Shown here: in pieces, positions 49,008-57,691 of the stretch
Numbering within the stretch: position 1 is the stretch's first letter
How the letters are laid out: each line of letters begins with the position of its first letter
NCBI RefSeq assembly: GCF_003047105.1
Contig: NZ_CP028472.1
Coordinates: 186,001-250,000, forward strand
Reading direction: 5' to 3'
Length of the DNA stretch: 64,000 bases
Source: Celeribacter baekdonensis
GTDB taxonomy: Bacteria > Pseudomonadota > Alphaproteobacteria > Rhodobacterales > Rhodobacteraceae
Program-made: the position numbers and the translations under genes
Notes under the pieces: generated by a model
Databases searched by the model: none
Seen by the model: only the letters and a program-made list of their open reading frames with translations
Told to the model about the DNA's origin: nothing

Positions 49008-50264
49008 ATGACAACGCCCGAAAACCTTGCTGTTTTGGCGCGCCCTGCGGACGTTGGGCGGGTGCCTGTGACCCTGTTGACCGGGTTCTTGGGGGCCGGA
49101 AAAACAACACTTTTAAATCAGCTCATGCGCCTGCCAGAAATGGCCTCGGCGGCTGTTTTCATCAATGAGTTCGGTGAAATTGGCATTGATCACCACCTTG
49201 TTGAGCGAATCGATGAGGCCTTGGTGATTCTCGAATCTGGCTGTGTGTGCTGCTCGGTTCAGGGCGATCTGATCGCCGAACTGAAGCGGCTGCACGACCG
49301 CATGGCACGGCGCGATATTCCGCAGGTGTCTCGTGTGGTGATCGAGACCACGGGTCTGGCCGATCCGATGCCAGTGGTGCGGGCGTTGATGGAGGATCGG
49401 TTTGTGTCCGCCCGTTTCCGCTGTGACGGGATCGTCACGGTGGTGGACAGTGAACATGCCTCCGCCCAGCTGGCGCATCATCGCGAGGCTCGGGTTCAGG
49501 TCAGTATGGCGGACCGTATCGTCTTGTCTAAAACCGACCTTGCAACGCGCGCCGCACGGGCAGAGCTGACCAAAGCTTTGAGGGCGCTGAACCCCGCCGC
49601 GCCTCGGATGAGTGCGGCGGAGGCGGTTGAGGCCGTGAGCACTGTGTTGGGCGGCGGGCTTTATGCGCCGGAACAGATCCCGCAGGACCTTGGAGGCTGG
49701 TTACAGGCCCATGTCCCGTCAGGATCGCGCACGAAAACGATCTCCGCGCCGTTTTCCCCCGTCACACATGACCACCACAGCGGCCGCGTCCGCAGCTTTT
49801 CCGTGCGCTTGCCAAAGCCGGTGGCCTGGCGGGGCTTTTCTGTGCGGATCGGTGAAATCCTTGCGCGCTGGTCGGGTCAGATTTTGCGCCTCAAAGGCAT
49901 TGTGGCGGTTGAAGGGATCGACACACCAACCGCCATTCAATGCGTGCAGGATACCGCCTATGCGCCCGTGCATATGGCGCGCTGGCCAAAACAGGATGCG
50001 ACCGGGGCATTGCGCGCGGGGCAGGGTGCGGTGGTGGTGATAGGCGAGGATTTGACGGCTGAGGATGAACAGGCAATCCGCGCCCTGTTAACTGAGTTTC
50101 CGGCGGACAGGTTGGCGCTGCGCCGTGCGGCCGCCTTGCCGGATTTGGCCACGCGCAACTGGCTCAACGAACGGATGCCCTTGGCGTCACGACCGGGGAT
50201 GATCTCTGAGGCGTTTGTGATCCAGCCGCGGTTTTTGCGCGATGCGCATGGATCAGTTGGGTGA
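49008..50264 (+). CDS. CobW/COG0523-family GTP-dependent metal chaperone
   Basis: The protein has 418 residues from ATG 49008, after TGGAGGAAAGCC. The G1 loop is LTGFLGAGKTTLLNQL (about 22-37), the metal-binding CxCC is in ESGCVCCSVQGDL (about 79-87), and ETTGLADPMPVV and KTDLA supply further GTPase motifs. The C-terminal CobW_C domain follows (SFSVRLPKPVAWRGFSVRIGEIL). COG0523 proteins deliver Zn, Co or Fe to client enzymes. Its sigma54-type promoter and its place beside metal-dependent ketone carboxylase genes suggest a client in this pathway. The metal cannot be read from the sequence. Confidence 0.9.
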   Translation: MTTPENLAVLARPADVGRVPVTLLTGFLGAGKTTLLNQLMRLPEMASAAVFINEFGEIGIDHHLVERIDEALVILESGCVCCSVQGDLIAELKRLHDRMARRDIPQVSRVVIETTGLADPMPVVRALMEDRFVSARFRCDGIVTVVDSEHASAQLAHHREARVQVSMADRIVLSKTDLATRAARAELTKALRALNPAAPRMSAAEAVEAVSTVLGGGLYAPEQIPQDLGGWLQAHVPSGSRTKTISAPFSPVTHDHHSGRVRSFSVRLPKPVAWRGFSVRIGEILARWSGQILRLKGIVAVEGIDTPTAIQCVQDTAYAPVHMARWPKQDATGALRAGQGAVVVIGEDLTAEDEQAIRALLTEFPADRLALRRAAALPDLATRNWLNERMPLASRPGMISEAFVIQPRFLRDAHGSVG

Positions 50265-50333
50265 TGAACCTCTCCGTCACCCCAAGGTCGCTCAGAGAGG
50301 GGCGGCAAAATGACAATCACAAAGGAGAATAAC

Positions 50334-51500
50334 ATGACTGGCATTCATATCGTGGGCAGTGGCCACACCGCGTTTGGGCGGCTCGATGCCCGCAGCCTAG
50401 AAGACCTGATCGTCGACGCCACGCGCGAGGCATTGTCGGAAGCTGGGATCAGCGGCAAAGACATTGATGCGGTGTATCTTGGACATTTCAATGCTGGCAT
50501 GTCCGACGACGGGTTTGCCTCGTCTTTGATCCATCAGGCCGACGACCAATTGCGATTCAAACCGGCGACGCGGATTGAAAATGCCTGTGCCTCAGGTTCG
50601 GGGGCTATTTACGCCGGGATGGACGCTATTTTGGCGGGTCGGGCCAAGCGTGTTTTGGTGGTGGGTGTCGAAAAAATGACCCACCGCAGCACGCCCGAAG
50701 TGACCGCCTCGCTTGGCCGTGCCGGGTATCAAAGCGATCCGAGTGAGGCCGGGTTGAGCTTTCCGCAAGTGTTTGCCATCGCGGCCAAAGCCTATGCTGA
50801 GCGCTACAGCAATCCGAGTGAGGCCATGGCGCGGATTTCGTCGAAGAACCACAAGAATGCTCTGGCCAATCCACTGGCCCAAATGCGCCGCGATCTGAGC
50901 TTTGAGCAATGCAACGAGGTGACCGAGAAGAACCCGCTGATCGCGCCGCCGCTGCGCTTGTCGGATTGTTCGCTGATTTCTGATGGTGCCGCCGCCGTGG
51001 TGCTCAGTGCCGATCCGGCGGCCCATACGCGCAGTGCGCATATCCGTGCTGCCGTGCATGTGTCGGATTTTCTCCCCATGTCGCGTCATGGTATTTTGCG
51101 CTTTGAAGGTCCGAAACGGGCCGTGGCGCAGGCCTATGCGGTGGCGGGGATCACGGTGGATGATGTGGGATTTGCCGAGGTGCACGACTGTTTCACCATC
51201 GCGGAATTGCTGATGTACGAAGCGCTTGGCCTGTGTGACGCGGGGCAGGGCGCCACTGTGTTGGCGGACGGTTCTGTCTATCGCGGGGGGCGGTTGCCGG
51301 TGAACCTGTCTGGTGGGCTCAAGGCCAAAGGCCATCCGGTCGGCGCCACCGGCGTGTCGATGCATGCGCTGTCGTTTCGGCAATTGACCGGTACGGCGGG
51401 GGAGATTCAGGTGGAGGCCCCGCGCCTTGGCGTTGTGGTCAATATGGGTGGCGCGGCTGTGGCAAACTATGCGACCGTCTTGGAAACAGGCCACGTCTGA
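50334..51500 (+). CDS. Thiolase of the SCP-x / acetyl-CoA acetyltransferase-like type
   Basis: The protein has 388 residues from ATG 50334, with AAAGGAG upstream. The acyl-accepting cysteine lies in ENACASGSGAIYAGMDAILAG (about 84), the HDCF motif of SCP2-type thiolases is in EVHDCFTIAELLMYEALGLC, and GGLKAKGHPVGATG carries the catalytic histidine. The classical C-terminal CxG is replaced by NMGGAAVANYA, as is usual for this subfamily. It would cleave a 3-oxoacyl-CoA such as that made from the beta-keto acid product of the carboxylase. No CoA ligase or CoA transferase is in the window. Confidence 0.9.
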   Translation: MTGIHIVGSGHTAFGRLDARSLEDLIVDATREALSEAGISGKDIDAVYLGHFNAGMSDDGFASSLIHQADDQLRFKPATRIENACASGSGAIYAGMDAILAGRAKRVLVVGVEKMTHRSTPEVTASLGRAGYQSDPSEAGLSFPQVFAIAAKAYAERYSNPSEAMARISSKNHKNALANPLAQMRRDLSFEQCNEVTEKNPLIAPPLRLSDCSLISDGAAAVVLSADPAAHTRSAHIRAAVHVSDFLPMSRHGILRFEGPKRAVAQAYAVAGITVDDVGFAEVHDCFTIAELLMYEALGLCDAGQGATVLADGSVYRGGRLPVNLSGGLKAKGHPVGATGVSMHALSFRQLTGTAGEIQVEAPRLGVVVNMGGAAVANYATVLETGHV

Positions 51501-51525
51501 GGTGCGCGGCTGAGGGGAGGAACGC

Positions 51526-51648
51526 ATGCGCTTGACCAACCTGTCGGAGAGCATAGAGGATCGGGTGGGCCGTGCCACCGCGTGCCGCTTGATCTGGTCC
51601 GATTTCATGGCGTTGAACCCGCGTGCGCTTTTGGGATCAACACCATGA
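51526..51648 (+). CDS. Small 40-residue protein translationally coupled to the rpoN paralogue
   Basis: An ATG at 51526 preceded by the strong site GAGGGGAGGAACGC opens a frame of 40 codons (MRLTNLSESIEDRVGRATAC to ALLGSTP). Its stop TGA overlaps the rpoN-like start as ATGA. The good ribosome site, position between thiolase and rpoN, and exact overlap argue that it is translated, either as a functional small protein or as a leader that couples RpoN synthesis. No family recognised; basic, with no membrane segment. Confidence 0.55.
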   Translation: MRLTNLSESIEDRVGRATACRLIWSDFMALNPRALLGSTP

Positions 51649-52931
51649 AAGGCCCCAGTCTGCATCAGGTGCAATATCCGGCTCAGCGGATGTCACAGAC
51701 GATGCAACGGGCACTTAATCTGTTGCAAATGGACAATGCCGAGCTGAGCGGTCTTTTGATCGAAGAGGCCGCGCACAATCCGCATGTGCAGGTCACGCTG
51801 CCAATGCCCGAAGACCCGGCGCCAGTGCGCAAGCACAGGCATTGGGGCACGCCCGGTCTCATGGCCGGGGCTGCCGATTTTGATCCCGATCGCATGGGTG
51901 CCGAGGCGACGGGTCTTTACGCCCATGTCCAGGCGCAGGTGGGGCTTCTTTTTCAAACCGCAAATGAGCGTGCCATTGCCGAGGCGTTCATCGCTGCGCT
52001 CGACCTTTCGGGTTGGTTGGGTGAGACCGTGGAGGAGGTGGCCCGTTCGGCAGGTTGTGCGCCTGAGAAAGCGGAACAGGTGTTGCTCACCTTGCAGGAG
52101 GTTGAACCCACTGGGCTGTTCGCGCGGTCGTTGGCCGAGTGTTTGCGTTTGCAATTGGCCGAGGCACAGGCTTTGGATGTCCCCATGCAGCACCTGCTGG
52201 ACAACCTACCGGCCTTGGCGCGTGGCGACACGGCGCTGTTGTTGGATCGGTGCGGTGTCGACGCGCCGGAGTTGGGGCGAATGGTCACGCTTTTACGCAG
52301 CCTCGACCCCAAACCGGGTGCGCAATTCGACTCCGCCCCAGCACCCCGCCGCGTGCCTGATCTGATCGTCAGTCGGGATTCACAGGACAGGTGGCAGGTG
52401 GTGATGAACCGGGCCAGCACACCGGAGGTCCAAGTGGCGCATCTGGCCGAGCCCTCCAGCAAGGAAGGTTTGGAAACCGCCCGATGGCTGGAGCGCACCT
52501 TGTCGCGGCGTAGCCAAATGATCCTGCGGGTTGCGGGCTATGCGATTGCATTTCAACACGCGTTTCTGGAACAGGGGCCGACACGGTTAAAACCATTGAC
52601 CAACGCCGAGGTGGGCGCGGCCTTGGGCCTTCATGAAACCACGGTGGGGCGTATCCGCAACGGGCTTTTGATGCAATTGCCCGAGCGCGTGGTGACACTG
52701 GATGCGTTTTTTGGCCGGGGGCGTGTCGCCTGCCGCAATGGTGGCAGCCTTGCGGGAGATGCGATTGCGGCCATCCTCACCACGCTGGTTGCTGCTGAGC
52801 CGCCAAAGGCTCCTTTGACCGATGCTCAACTGGTGGACGCCCTTGCCCTGCGTGGCATCACGATGTCGCGTCGGACATTGGCCAACTGGCGCAAACGCGC
52901 CGGGATCGGCACCGCATCTGAACGCAAATGA
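51645..52931 (+). CDS. rpoN: RNA polymerase sigma54 factor paralogue (RpoN-1 of this island), divergent
   Basis: This 428-residue protein has the RpoN layout. Region I reads RMSQTMQRALNLLQMDNAELSGLLIEEAAHNPHVQV, which contacts activators. A core-binding domain follows (DLSGWLGETVEEVA, VEPTGLFARSLAECLRLQL, LRSLDPKPGAQF). The helix-turn-helix LTNAEVGAALGLHETTVGRIRNG (about 318-340) and a C-terminal RpoN box SRRTLANWRK at about 408-417 complete it. The usual box is ARRTVAKYRE; here Tyr is Trp and Lys is Asn. The acidic region II is short. The canonical housekeeping RpoN presumably lies elsewhere. It sits at the end of the cobW operon, whose promoter is itself sigma54-like. Confidence 0.92.
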   Translation: MKGPSLHQVQYPAQRMSQTMQRALNLLQMDNAELSGLLIEEAAHNPHVQVTLPMPEDPAPVRKHRHWGTPGLMAGAADFDPDRMGAEATGLYAHVQAQVGLLFQTANERAIAEAFIAALDLSGWLGETVEEVARSAGCAPEKAEQVLLTLQEVEPTGLFARSLAECLRLQLAEAQALDVPMQHLLDNLPALARGDTALLLDRCGVDAPELGRMVTLLRSLDPKPGAQFDSAPAPRRVPDLIVSRDSQDRWQVVMNRASTPEVQVAHLAEPSSKEGLETARWLERTLSRRSQMILRVAGYAIAFQHAFLEQGPTRLKPLTNAEVGAALGLHETTVGRIRNGLLMQLPERVVTLDAFFGRGRVACRNGGSLAGDAIAAILTTLVAAEPPKAPLTDAQLVDALALRGITMSRRTLANWRKRAGIGTASERK

Positions 52932-53019
52932 CAGCCGGCCTTTGCGCGCAAGATGTGATGCGCGACTTTTGCCGCATTTGAGAGTAGAGTGGTGGAACAT
53001 TCCACTAGAAAGCGGTCTC

Positions 53020-53271
53020 GTGCAGGTGCGTCTTGAGAAAATAGTCCCGTTCAAACGACAACGCAGGTTCTATGCGCTCAGCATTGACCAAACGCTGTTT
53101 GGGGAATGGTGTTTGATCCGGGAATGGGGTCGCATCGGAGCGATTGGCGGTCAAAAAAGGGGTGCGTATCTCGCCACGCAAGACGACGCGCTACGGGCCC
53201 TTGAGGGCATAAAGCGTGCAAAGAATAGGCGTGGATATGCGACAATCCCGGTTCAGCTTGAGTTGATTTGA
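53020..53271 (+). CDS. WGR-domain small protein
   Basis: The protein has 83 residues from GTG 53020. VQVRLEKIVPFKRQRRFYALSIDQTLFGEWCLIREWGRIGAIGGQKRG contains the W-G-R signature (REWGRIG) that names the domain, found in poly(ADP-ribose) polymerases and in small bacterial proteins proposed to bind nucleic acid. The start is uncertain because the ribosome site is weak; a GTG two codons later is possible. A short palindrome GTGGAA-CA-TTCCAC lies at 52992-53005 just upstream. Role here unknown. Confidence 0.8.
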   Translation: MQVRLEKIVPFKRQRRFYALSIDQTLFGEWCLIREWGRIGAIGGQKRGAYLATQDDALRALEGIKRAKNRRGYATIPVQLELI

Positions 53272-53388
53272 AAGGCAAATATTCCTTGGTGCGGCGATTG
53301 TTGGCAATAATTACCGCATAATTTGCGGCGAATAAGATTGACGATGCGGCGCAAACACCCCATATTTCCCGCAAGGAGTGCGGTGAAT

Positions 53389-54504
53389 ATGACGTATATC
53401 CACGAAAAACCAGATTGGCCAAAGTTCGTTTGGCAGAGCGAAGCCATTGCTGACAGTCTTGGCCGTGTTCGGCATCAACAAGGCCGTTTGATTGGCCGGA
53501 TGGAGGCCCTTGGGTTTGACGCGCAGGCTGAGGCGGTTCTTAGCGTGCTCACCGAGGATGTCACAAAATCGAGTGAAATCGAGGGTGAAACTCTGGATAA
53601 GAAACAGGTGCGCTCGTCCATTGCACGCAAGCTTGGGCTTGATGTTGGGGGGCTGGTGGCCGCCGATCGGCATGTGGATGGCATTGTTGAAATGATGCTG
53701 GATGCGACCCAGAAGTTTTCAGATCCGTTGACGGAAGACCGGCTTTTCGGCTGGCACGCGGCTTTGTTTCCGACAGGGCGTAGCGGGATGACCAAAATCA
53801 CAGTTGGGGATTGGCGGCGCGAAACTTCGGGCCCGATGCAGGTTGTGTCTGGTGCCTATGGCAAGGAACGGGTGCATTTTGAAGCGCCTGCGGCCGGTCG
53901 GGTGACCGAGGATATGCAGGATTTCCTTGAGTGGTTTAACAACGATGGGCGGCTTGACGGGGTTTTGAAAGCCGCGATTGCGCATTTCTGGTTCGTCACG
54001 ATCCATCCCTTTGAAGACGGAAATGGACGGATTGCGCGGGCCATTGCAGACATGGCCTTGGCCCGATCTGAAGGCATATCTCGGCGCTTTTATAGCATGT
54101 CTGGACAGATCCGACAGGAACGCGAGGCGTATTATGCCGCTTTGGAGCGCGCGCAAAAAGGCGATTTGGACATTTCAAATTGGGTGATTTGGTTTCTGGA
54201 GTGCCTCGGACATGCCTTTACCAATGCGGAAGAGATTTTCACATCGGTTCTGTACAAAGCGCGGGTTTGGGATTGGCTCAAAGATCAAAGCCTCAATCCT
54301 CGGCAGCGGGAGATGATCAATCGGCTGCTGGATGGGTTTGAGGGCAAACTCACGTCCTCGAAATGGGCGAAAATCACGAAAACCTCATCGGATACGGCAC
54401 TGCGCGACATCACCGATCTTGTGACCCGCGACATTCTTGCCAAGCAAGACGCGGGCGGGCGCAGTACAAGCTATGTGCTTAGATTTTCTGGTGAGGATCG
54501 GTGA
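53389..54504 (+). CDS. Fic-family protein (probable AMPylator) with an internal inhibitory motif
   Basis: The protein has 371 residues from ATG 53389, with AAGGAG upstream. The N-terminal Fic_N region reads KPDWPKFVWQSEAIADSLGRVRHQQGRL. A class II type inhibitory helix [S/T]xxxE[G/N] is seen in SSEIEGE (about 61-67). The complete Fic active loop HPFEDGNGR lies at about 206-214, and a winged-helix-like C-terminus ends it (SDTALRDITDLVTRDILAKQDAGGRSTSYVL). The intact histidine and glycine loop indicate an active nucleotide transferase held in check by the N-terminal glutamate. It is often chromosomal and not tied to toxins. The target is unknown. Confidence 0.93.
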   Translation: MTYIHEKPDWPKFVWQSEAIADSLGRVRHQQGRLIGRMEALGFDAQAEAVLSVLTEDVTKSSEIEGETLDKKQVRSSIARKLGLDVGGLVAADRHVDGIVEMMLDATQKFSDPLTEDRLFGWHAALFPTGRSGMTKITVGDWRRETSGPMQVVSGAYGKERVHFEAPAAGRVTEDMQDFLEWFNNDGRLDGVLKAAIAHFWFVTIHPFEDGNGRIARAIADMALARSEGISRRFYSMSGQIRQEREAYYAALERAQKGDLDISNWVIWFLECLGHAFTNAEEIFTSVLYKARVWDWLKDQSLNPRQREMINRLLDGFEGKLTSSKWAKITKTSSDTALRDITDLVTRDILAKQDAGGRSTSYVLRFSGEDR

Positions 54505-54693
54505 GTGATGACCTGTGCGGGCGACAGGTATCGGAGCATTTGTGCCTTGTGACCCGCGCAGAACCGCAGAGGGGCTGGGCGTTCGAGTTCCTTGCAGAGG
54601 CGTCACATTCGGTGTTCAAAAACTGAACATTCCCGTTGATTTCGCACGCTTCAGGGTAACACTGTTGCCACCTGAGGAGGGGGAGACTGTGTC

Positions 54694-56520
54694 ATGAGCA
54701 TGAAAACGACGTTTCTGCAGGCGCGCGCCGCGTTAGACGCAGGTGAACGATTTGCGCATGCCGCGATGCCTGAGGAGATCGCGCGCAGTTGGCAAAGGTG
54801 CCTGCGCGTGGGGCTGGAACCCGGTGGCGAGCCGGTGGATGCGGTGATCTCGTATCAGGAGCTGCAACTCGCACGTCAACAGAACGAACGGCTGATGGAA
54901 ATCGTTCGGCCAGAACTTGAACTCCTGAGTTCGCAGATTGCCGGTACGAACTATATGACGGCCTTTGCGGATGCGAACGGGACCGTTTTGGATGCCATCA
55001 TGGACGCCGAATTTCACGCCGCTGAGTGTTCGCGCAGTGTGCGACCCGGCTCGATCTGGCGCGAAGATTTGCGCGGTACAAATGCGCTTGGGTTGGCGTT
55101 GTTCACCGGACAGACCAGTATGGTGACCGGGCCTGAGCATTTTTTTACACGCCATGGTGGGGTGTCCTGCGTTTGCGCCCCGATTTTTGCATCAGACGGC
55201 AAGATCGTTGGGCTGCTTGATGCGTCCTCCGAGGTGTCTGATCGACAGTATCATACCAAGGCTCTGGTCAGTCTGGCGGCGACGAATATTGAAAACCGAT
55301 TGTTCATCGAAAGCCATCGTCGAGATTACATCATACAGTTCCATCCCAGGGTCGAATATTTGGCGACGCAGAGTGTGGGGATGGTGTCGGTGACTGAGGA
55401 CGGCTATGTCACCGGCGCCAACAGAAGTTCGGCCAGATTGCTGTCGGGGATGAACTTTTTGACCATGAACCGGTTCAGCGACATCTTTGGCGGCTCTTTC
55501 CGGTCGATCCTGCGCAAACTGATCCAAGGCGACACGGTCGAGCTTTCGGATGGGTTGAATGCCAGCTATTTCGCCCGGCTGCGCCCCATGTCACGGCCGC
55601 GCTCGGGTCGCGGACCAGCGCAGGAGGTGACGCTGCGCGCTCCGCGGCTGTACCGATTAGAGCCTCAGGAACAGGAGCTTGTTTTTGATGACGAGCTGCT
55701 GCGCGAATGTTTGCGTGTGGCGCGCCGGGCGGCGGATGTGGGCCAGCCGGTGTGCATTCACGGCGCAACGGGAACCGGCAAAACAGCGATGGCCGAGGTC
55801 ATACACCGACATCTGCATCCGGCAAAACCGTTGATCGTCGTAGACTGCCGCAGGCTGACCCAAGACACGGATATGCGCGGGGTGATCGGGGAGTTGATGC
55901 AGGCCACCGCCCCCTCGGGGCTTTCTCTGGCGCAGGGTGGTACATTGCTGTTGGAACATGTTTCCGCTCTGGCTGGCCTGGCCGCAGATGAGTTGAACGT
56001 GCTCTTAGACAGTGTGCGCAGAGATGTGGCGGCGGGGCATTGGTATGTGGTGGCGACGGATCAGCCACACCAGGATCAAACGCATATCCGCACCAGAACG
56101 ATTGCGGGCGTCAACATGCTGACCGTTGATTTGCCGGGGCTCAAGGCGCGCACTGATTTCGATAAATTGGCGCGGATCATGCTGACGGATTTATCGTCGC
56201 AACATCAACTGTCAGCCAAGGCCCTGCGCAAGCTCGCGTCGATGGAGCGGCCCGGCAATTTAAACGATCTGCGGCATCATTTGCAGGTCTTGGTGGCAAG
56301 CTGTCCCGCCGGGATTGTGCGCGAGACGCAGGTGGAGCATTTCTTTCCGTCGCACCAGAGTGAAACGAGGGCCTGTGGCCGCTGCTTAGGGGTTCCGATG
56401 CGAGAGAAGCGATGCCTCGAGGTGCGGCGTGTCTTTCAAATCTGTCAGTGCAATGTGGCGCTGACCGCTCGTCGTTTGGGCATCTCGCGCAATACGGTTT
56501 ATTCGCATTTGAAAGACTGA
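54694..56520 (+). CDS. AcoR/MimR-like regulator with GAF and degenerate AAA+ domain (no GAFTGA)
   Basis: The protein has 608 residues. The N-terminal half is AcoR-like: MPEEIARSWQRCLRVGLEPGG, then a GAF domain (NYMTAFADANGTVLDAIMD ... REDLRGTNALGLALFTGQTSMVTGPEHFF). A PAS-like part follows, then an AAA+ domain with Walker A GATGTGKTAMAE (about 357). Two features expected of a sigma54 activator are missing: there is no GAFTGA loop, and Walker B reads GGTLLLEHV instead of GGTLFLDEI. The arginine-finger region is also diverged. The Fis-type helix-turn-helix is kept (NVALTARRLGISRNTVYSHLKD). Mycobacterial MimR, which controls an acetone-induced diiron monooxygenase in organisms without sigma54, is a comparable AcoR-type protein. 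It probably acts on the monooxygenase operon at 62.6 kb. Confidence 0.85.
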   Translation: MSMKTTFLQARAALDAGERFAHAAMPEEIARSWQRCLRVGLEPGGEPVDAVISYQELQLARQQNERLMEIVRPELELLSSQIAGTNYMTAFADANGTVLDAIMDAEFHAAECSRSVRPGSIWREDLRGTNALGLALFTGQTSMVTGPEHFFTRHGGVSCVCAPIFASDGKIVGLLDASSEVSDRQYHTKALVSLAATNIENRLFIESHRRDYIIQFHPRVEYLATQSVGMVSVTEDGYVTGANRSSARLLSGMNFLTMNRFSDIFGGSFRSILRKLIQGDTVELSDGLNASYFARLRPMSRPRSGRGPAQEVTLRAPRLYRLEPQEQELVFDDELLRECLRVARRAADVGQPVCIHGATGTGKTAMAEVIHRHLHPAKPLIVVDCRRLTQDTDMRGVIGELMQATAPSGLSLAQGGTLLLEHVSALAGLAADELNVLLDSVRRDVAAGHWYVVATDQPHQDQTHIRTRTIAGVNMLTVDLPGLKARTDFDKLARIMLTDLSSQHQLSAKALRKLASMERPGNLNDLRHHLQVLVASCPAGIVRETQVEHFFPSHQSETRACGRCLGVPMREKRCLEVRRVFQICQCNVALTARRLGISRNTVYSHLKD

Positions 56521-57347
56521 ACAGCACCAATGCCTTGCGCCAATGCGGCGGAGATTTGATCTTGGTGACGGGTCGCGTCTTCTTCTGAGAGAAAGCGCAA
56601 AGCGGGCGTGTTTTCTGTCAAAAGCGCCATGCCTAAGCTGCGGCGATGCGCATCCAATATGACAAAAAGGCCGCGTGGTGGACCTCGAAAGCGGTGCGTT
56701 TCGATGAATGCGCGGATCGTTTCGGGGGCCGGCCAGATCGGCGATCCGGCATGGGGCAACATACGCACGAGGGTCACGGCGTCTTTTTGCTCCGCCGGAC
56801 GCAGGCAGACGTCATTTAGGGCAATCAACGGCGGGTGCAACAGATGCCATTGTTCTGGTGTCATCACAAAATCGCGGCACAACTCTGCCGATTGTGTGCT
56901 TTGGAAAAACATTTTACGCAGGGTTGGGGCGGGTGAAAACCCGAGCCGCGTCAGCAAGGTCTGCGAGGCCGCATTGTCCGTGTGACAGGTGGCGCTCAGC
57001 GGTGGCGCGAGCGCGGCGAAATGGGCGGTCACGGCGCGTTCTAGCGCCTGATGCATCAGCCCGCGACCCCAAAATGCCGGGTCGAGCCAATACCAAAGCG
57101 ATGCCCCGATGCACAGACACCCCGCCACTGCGCCGCCGTGTTCGACAATAAAGAGATGTTCATCGGGATGTTGGCCGTGAGCCAGCAGCGCATCGACATC
57201 TGACGGGCCAAAGGGCTGTGGCAGCGCGGCAAGCCAAGGGGCGATCCGGGGATCGTTCAACTGTTGGATCAGGGTCGGCAGATCCTTTTTCTGGACCTGA
57301 CGAAGGACGAAATCTTGCGGTGCCTGATCGGTGGAAAAGCGGGTCAT
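56499..57347 (-). CDS. GNAT-family acetyltransferase (two tandem GNAT-like halves)
   Basis: The protein has 282 residues from ATG 57347 (MTRFSTDQ); the frame extends to 57395. The first half carries a GNAT acetyl-CoA motif region, GAVAGCLCIG ... LDPAFWGRGLMHQALERAV, then TCHTDNAASQTLLTRLGFSPAPTLRKMFF, as in RimJ/RimL-like enzymes. The second half begins again with LNDVCLRPAEQKDAVTLVRMLP and GPPRGLFVILDAHRRSLGMALLTEN, suggesting a duplicated, shorter domain. Its end overlaps the 54694 gene end by 22 bases in convergent orientation. Substrate unknown. Confidence 0.8.
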   Translation of the reverse strand: MTRFSTDQAPQDFVLRQVQKKDLPTLIQQLNDPRIAPWLAALPQPFGPSDVDALLAHGQHPDEHLFIVEHGGAVAGCLCIGASLWYWLDPAFWGRGLMHQALERAVTAHFAALAPPLSATCHTDNAASQTLLTRLGFSPAPTLRKMFFQSTQSAELCRDFVMTPEQWHLLHPPLIALNDVCLRPAEQKDAVTLVRMLPHAGSPIWPAPETIRAFIETHRFRGPPRGLFVILDAHRRSLGMALLTENTPALRFLSEEDATRHQDQISAALAQGIGAVQSFKCE

Positions 57348-57435
57348 GGGGCTCTCTGAATTGGCCTGCGATAGACCCAGAACAGCGCGAATCATCGGAC
57401 GAAATCAAGAAGCTGATTCGGAAATAATCGCGATT

Positions 57436-57451
57436 TGGAAAATATACTGCA
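57436..57451 (+). promoter_or_regulatory. Sigma54-type -24/-12 element with no gene close downstream
   Basis: TGGAAAATATACTGCA again has GG-N10-GC and the TGGAA form seen at three other sites. Upstream, CGAATCA / TGATTCG arms lie at 57388-57394 and 57414-57420; downstream is the palindrome GGAACA-ATA-TGTTCC at 57471-57485. The next + strand gene starts at 58021. Between 57486 and 57691 no convincing gene is seen, so the product may be a long leader or a small RNA. Confidence 0.5.
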
Positions 57452-57691
57452 CTGCAGAAAAATCTCTTTTGGAACAATATGTTCCAACCGCAAAATGAAA
57501 ACGTAAAGCTATTTTACAACTTTTCTAACGCGCCACGAATTTGGGCAAAAAACCACCTGTTTAAAGCGGATTCCATTGCGTCATCCTGTCGCTTCGATAG
57601 CCTGACCCAGACAAAGATCGGATGTTCAGGGGAGGGGATAGCCGTGCACGAGACATTACAAACAGGGCCGTATGGTTTGCACGATGCGGGC

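Noticed and set aside
52989-53005. TGGAACATTCCACTAG as a possible sigma54 promoter before the WGR gene
   Set aside because: The GC of the -12 element is absent at the required spacing; the sequence is better read as a short palindrome GTGGAA-CA-TTCCAC.
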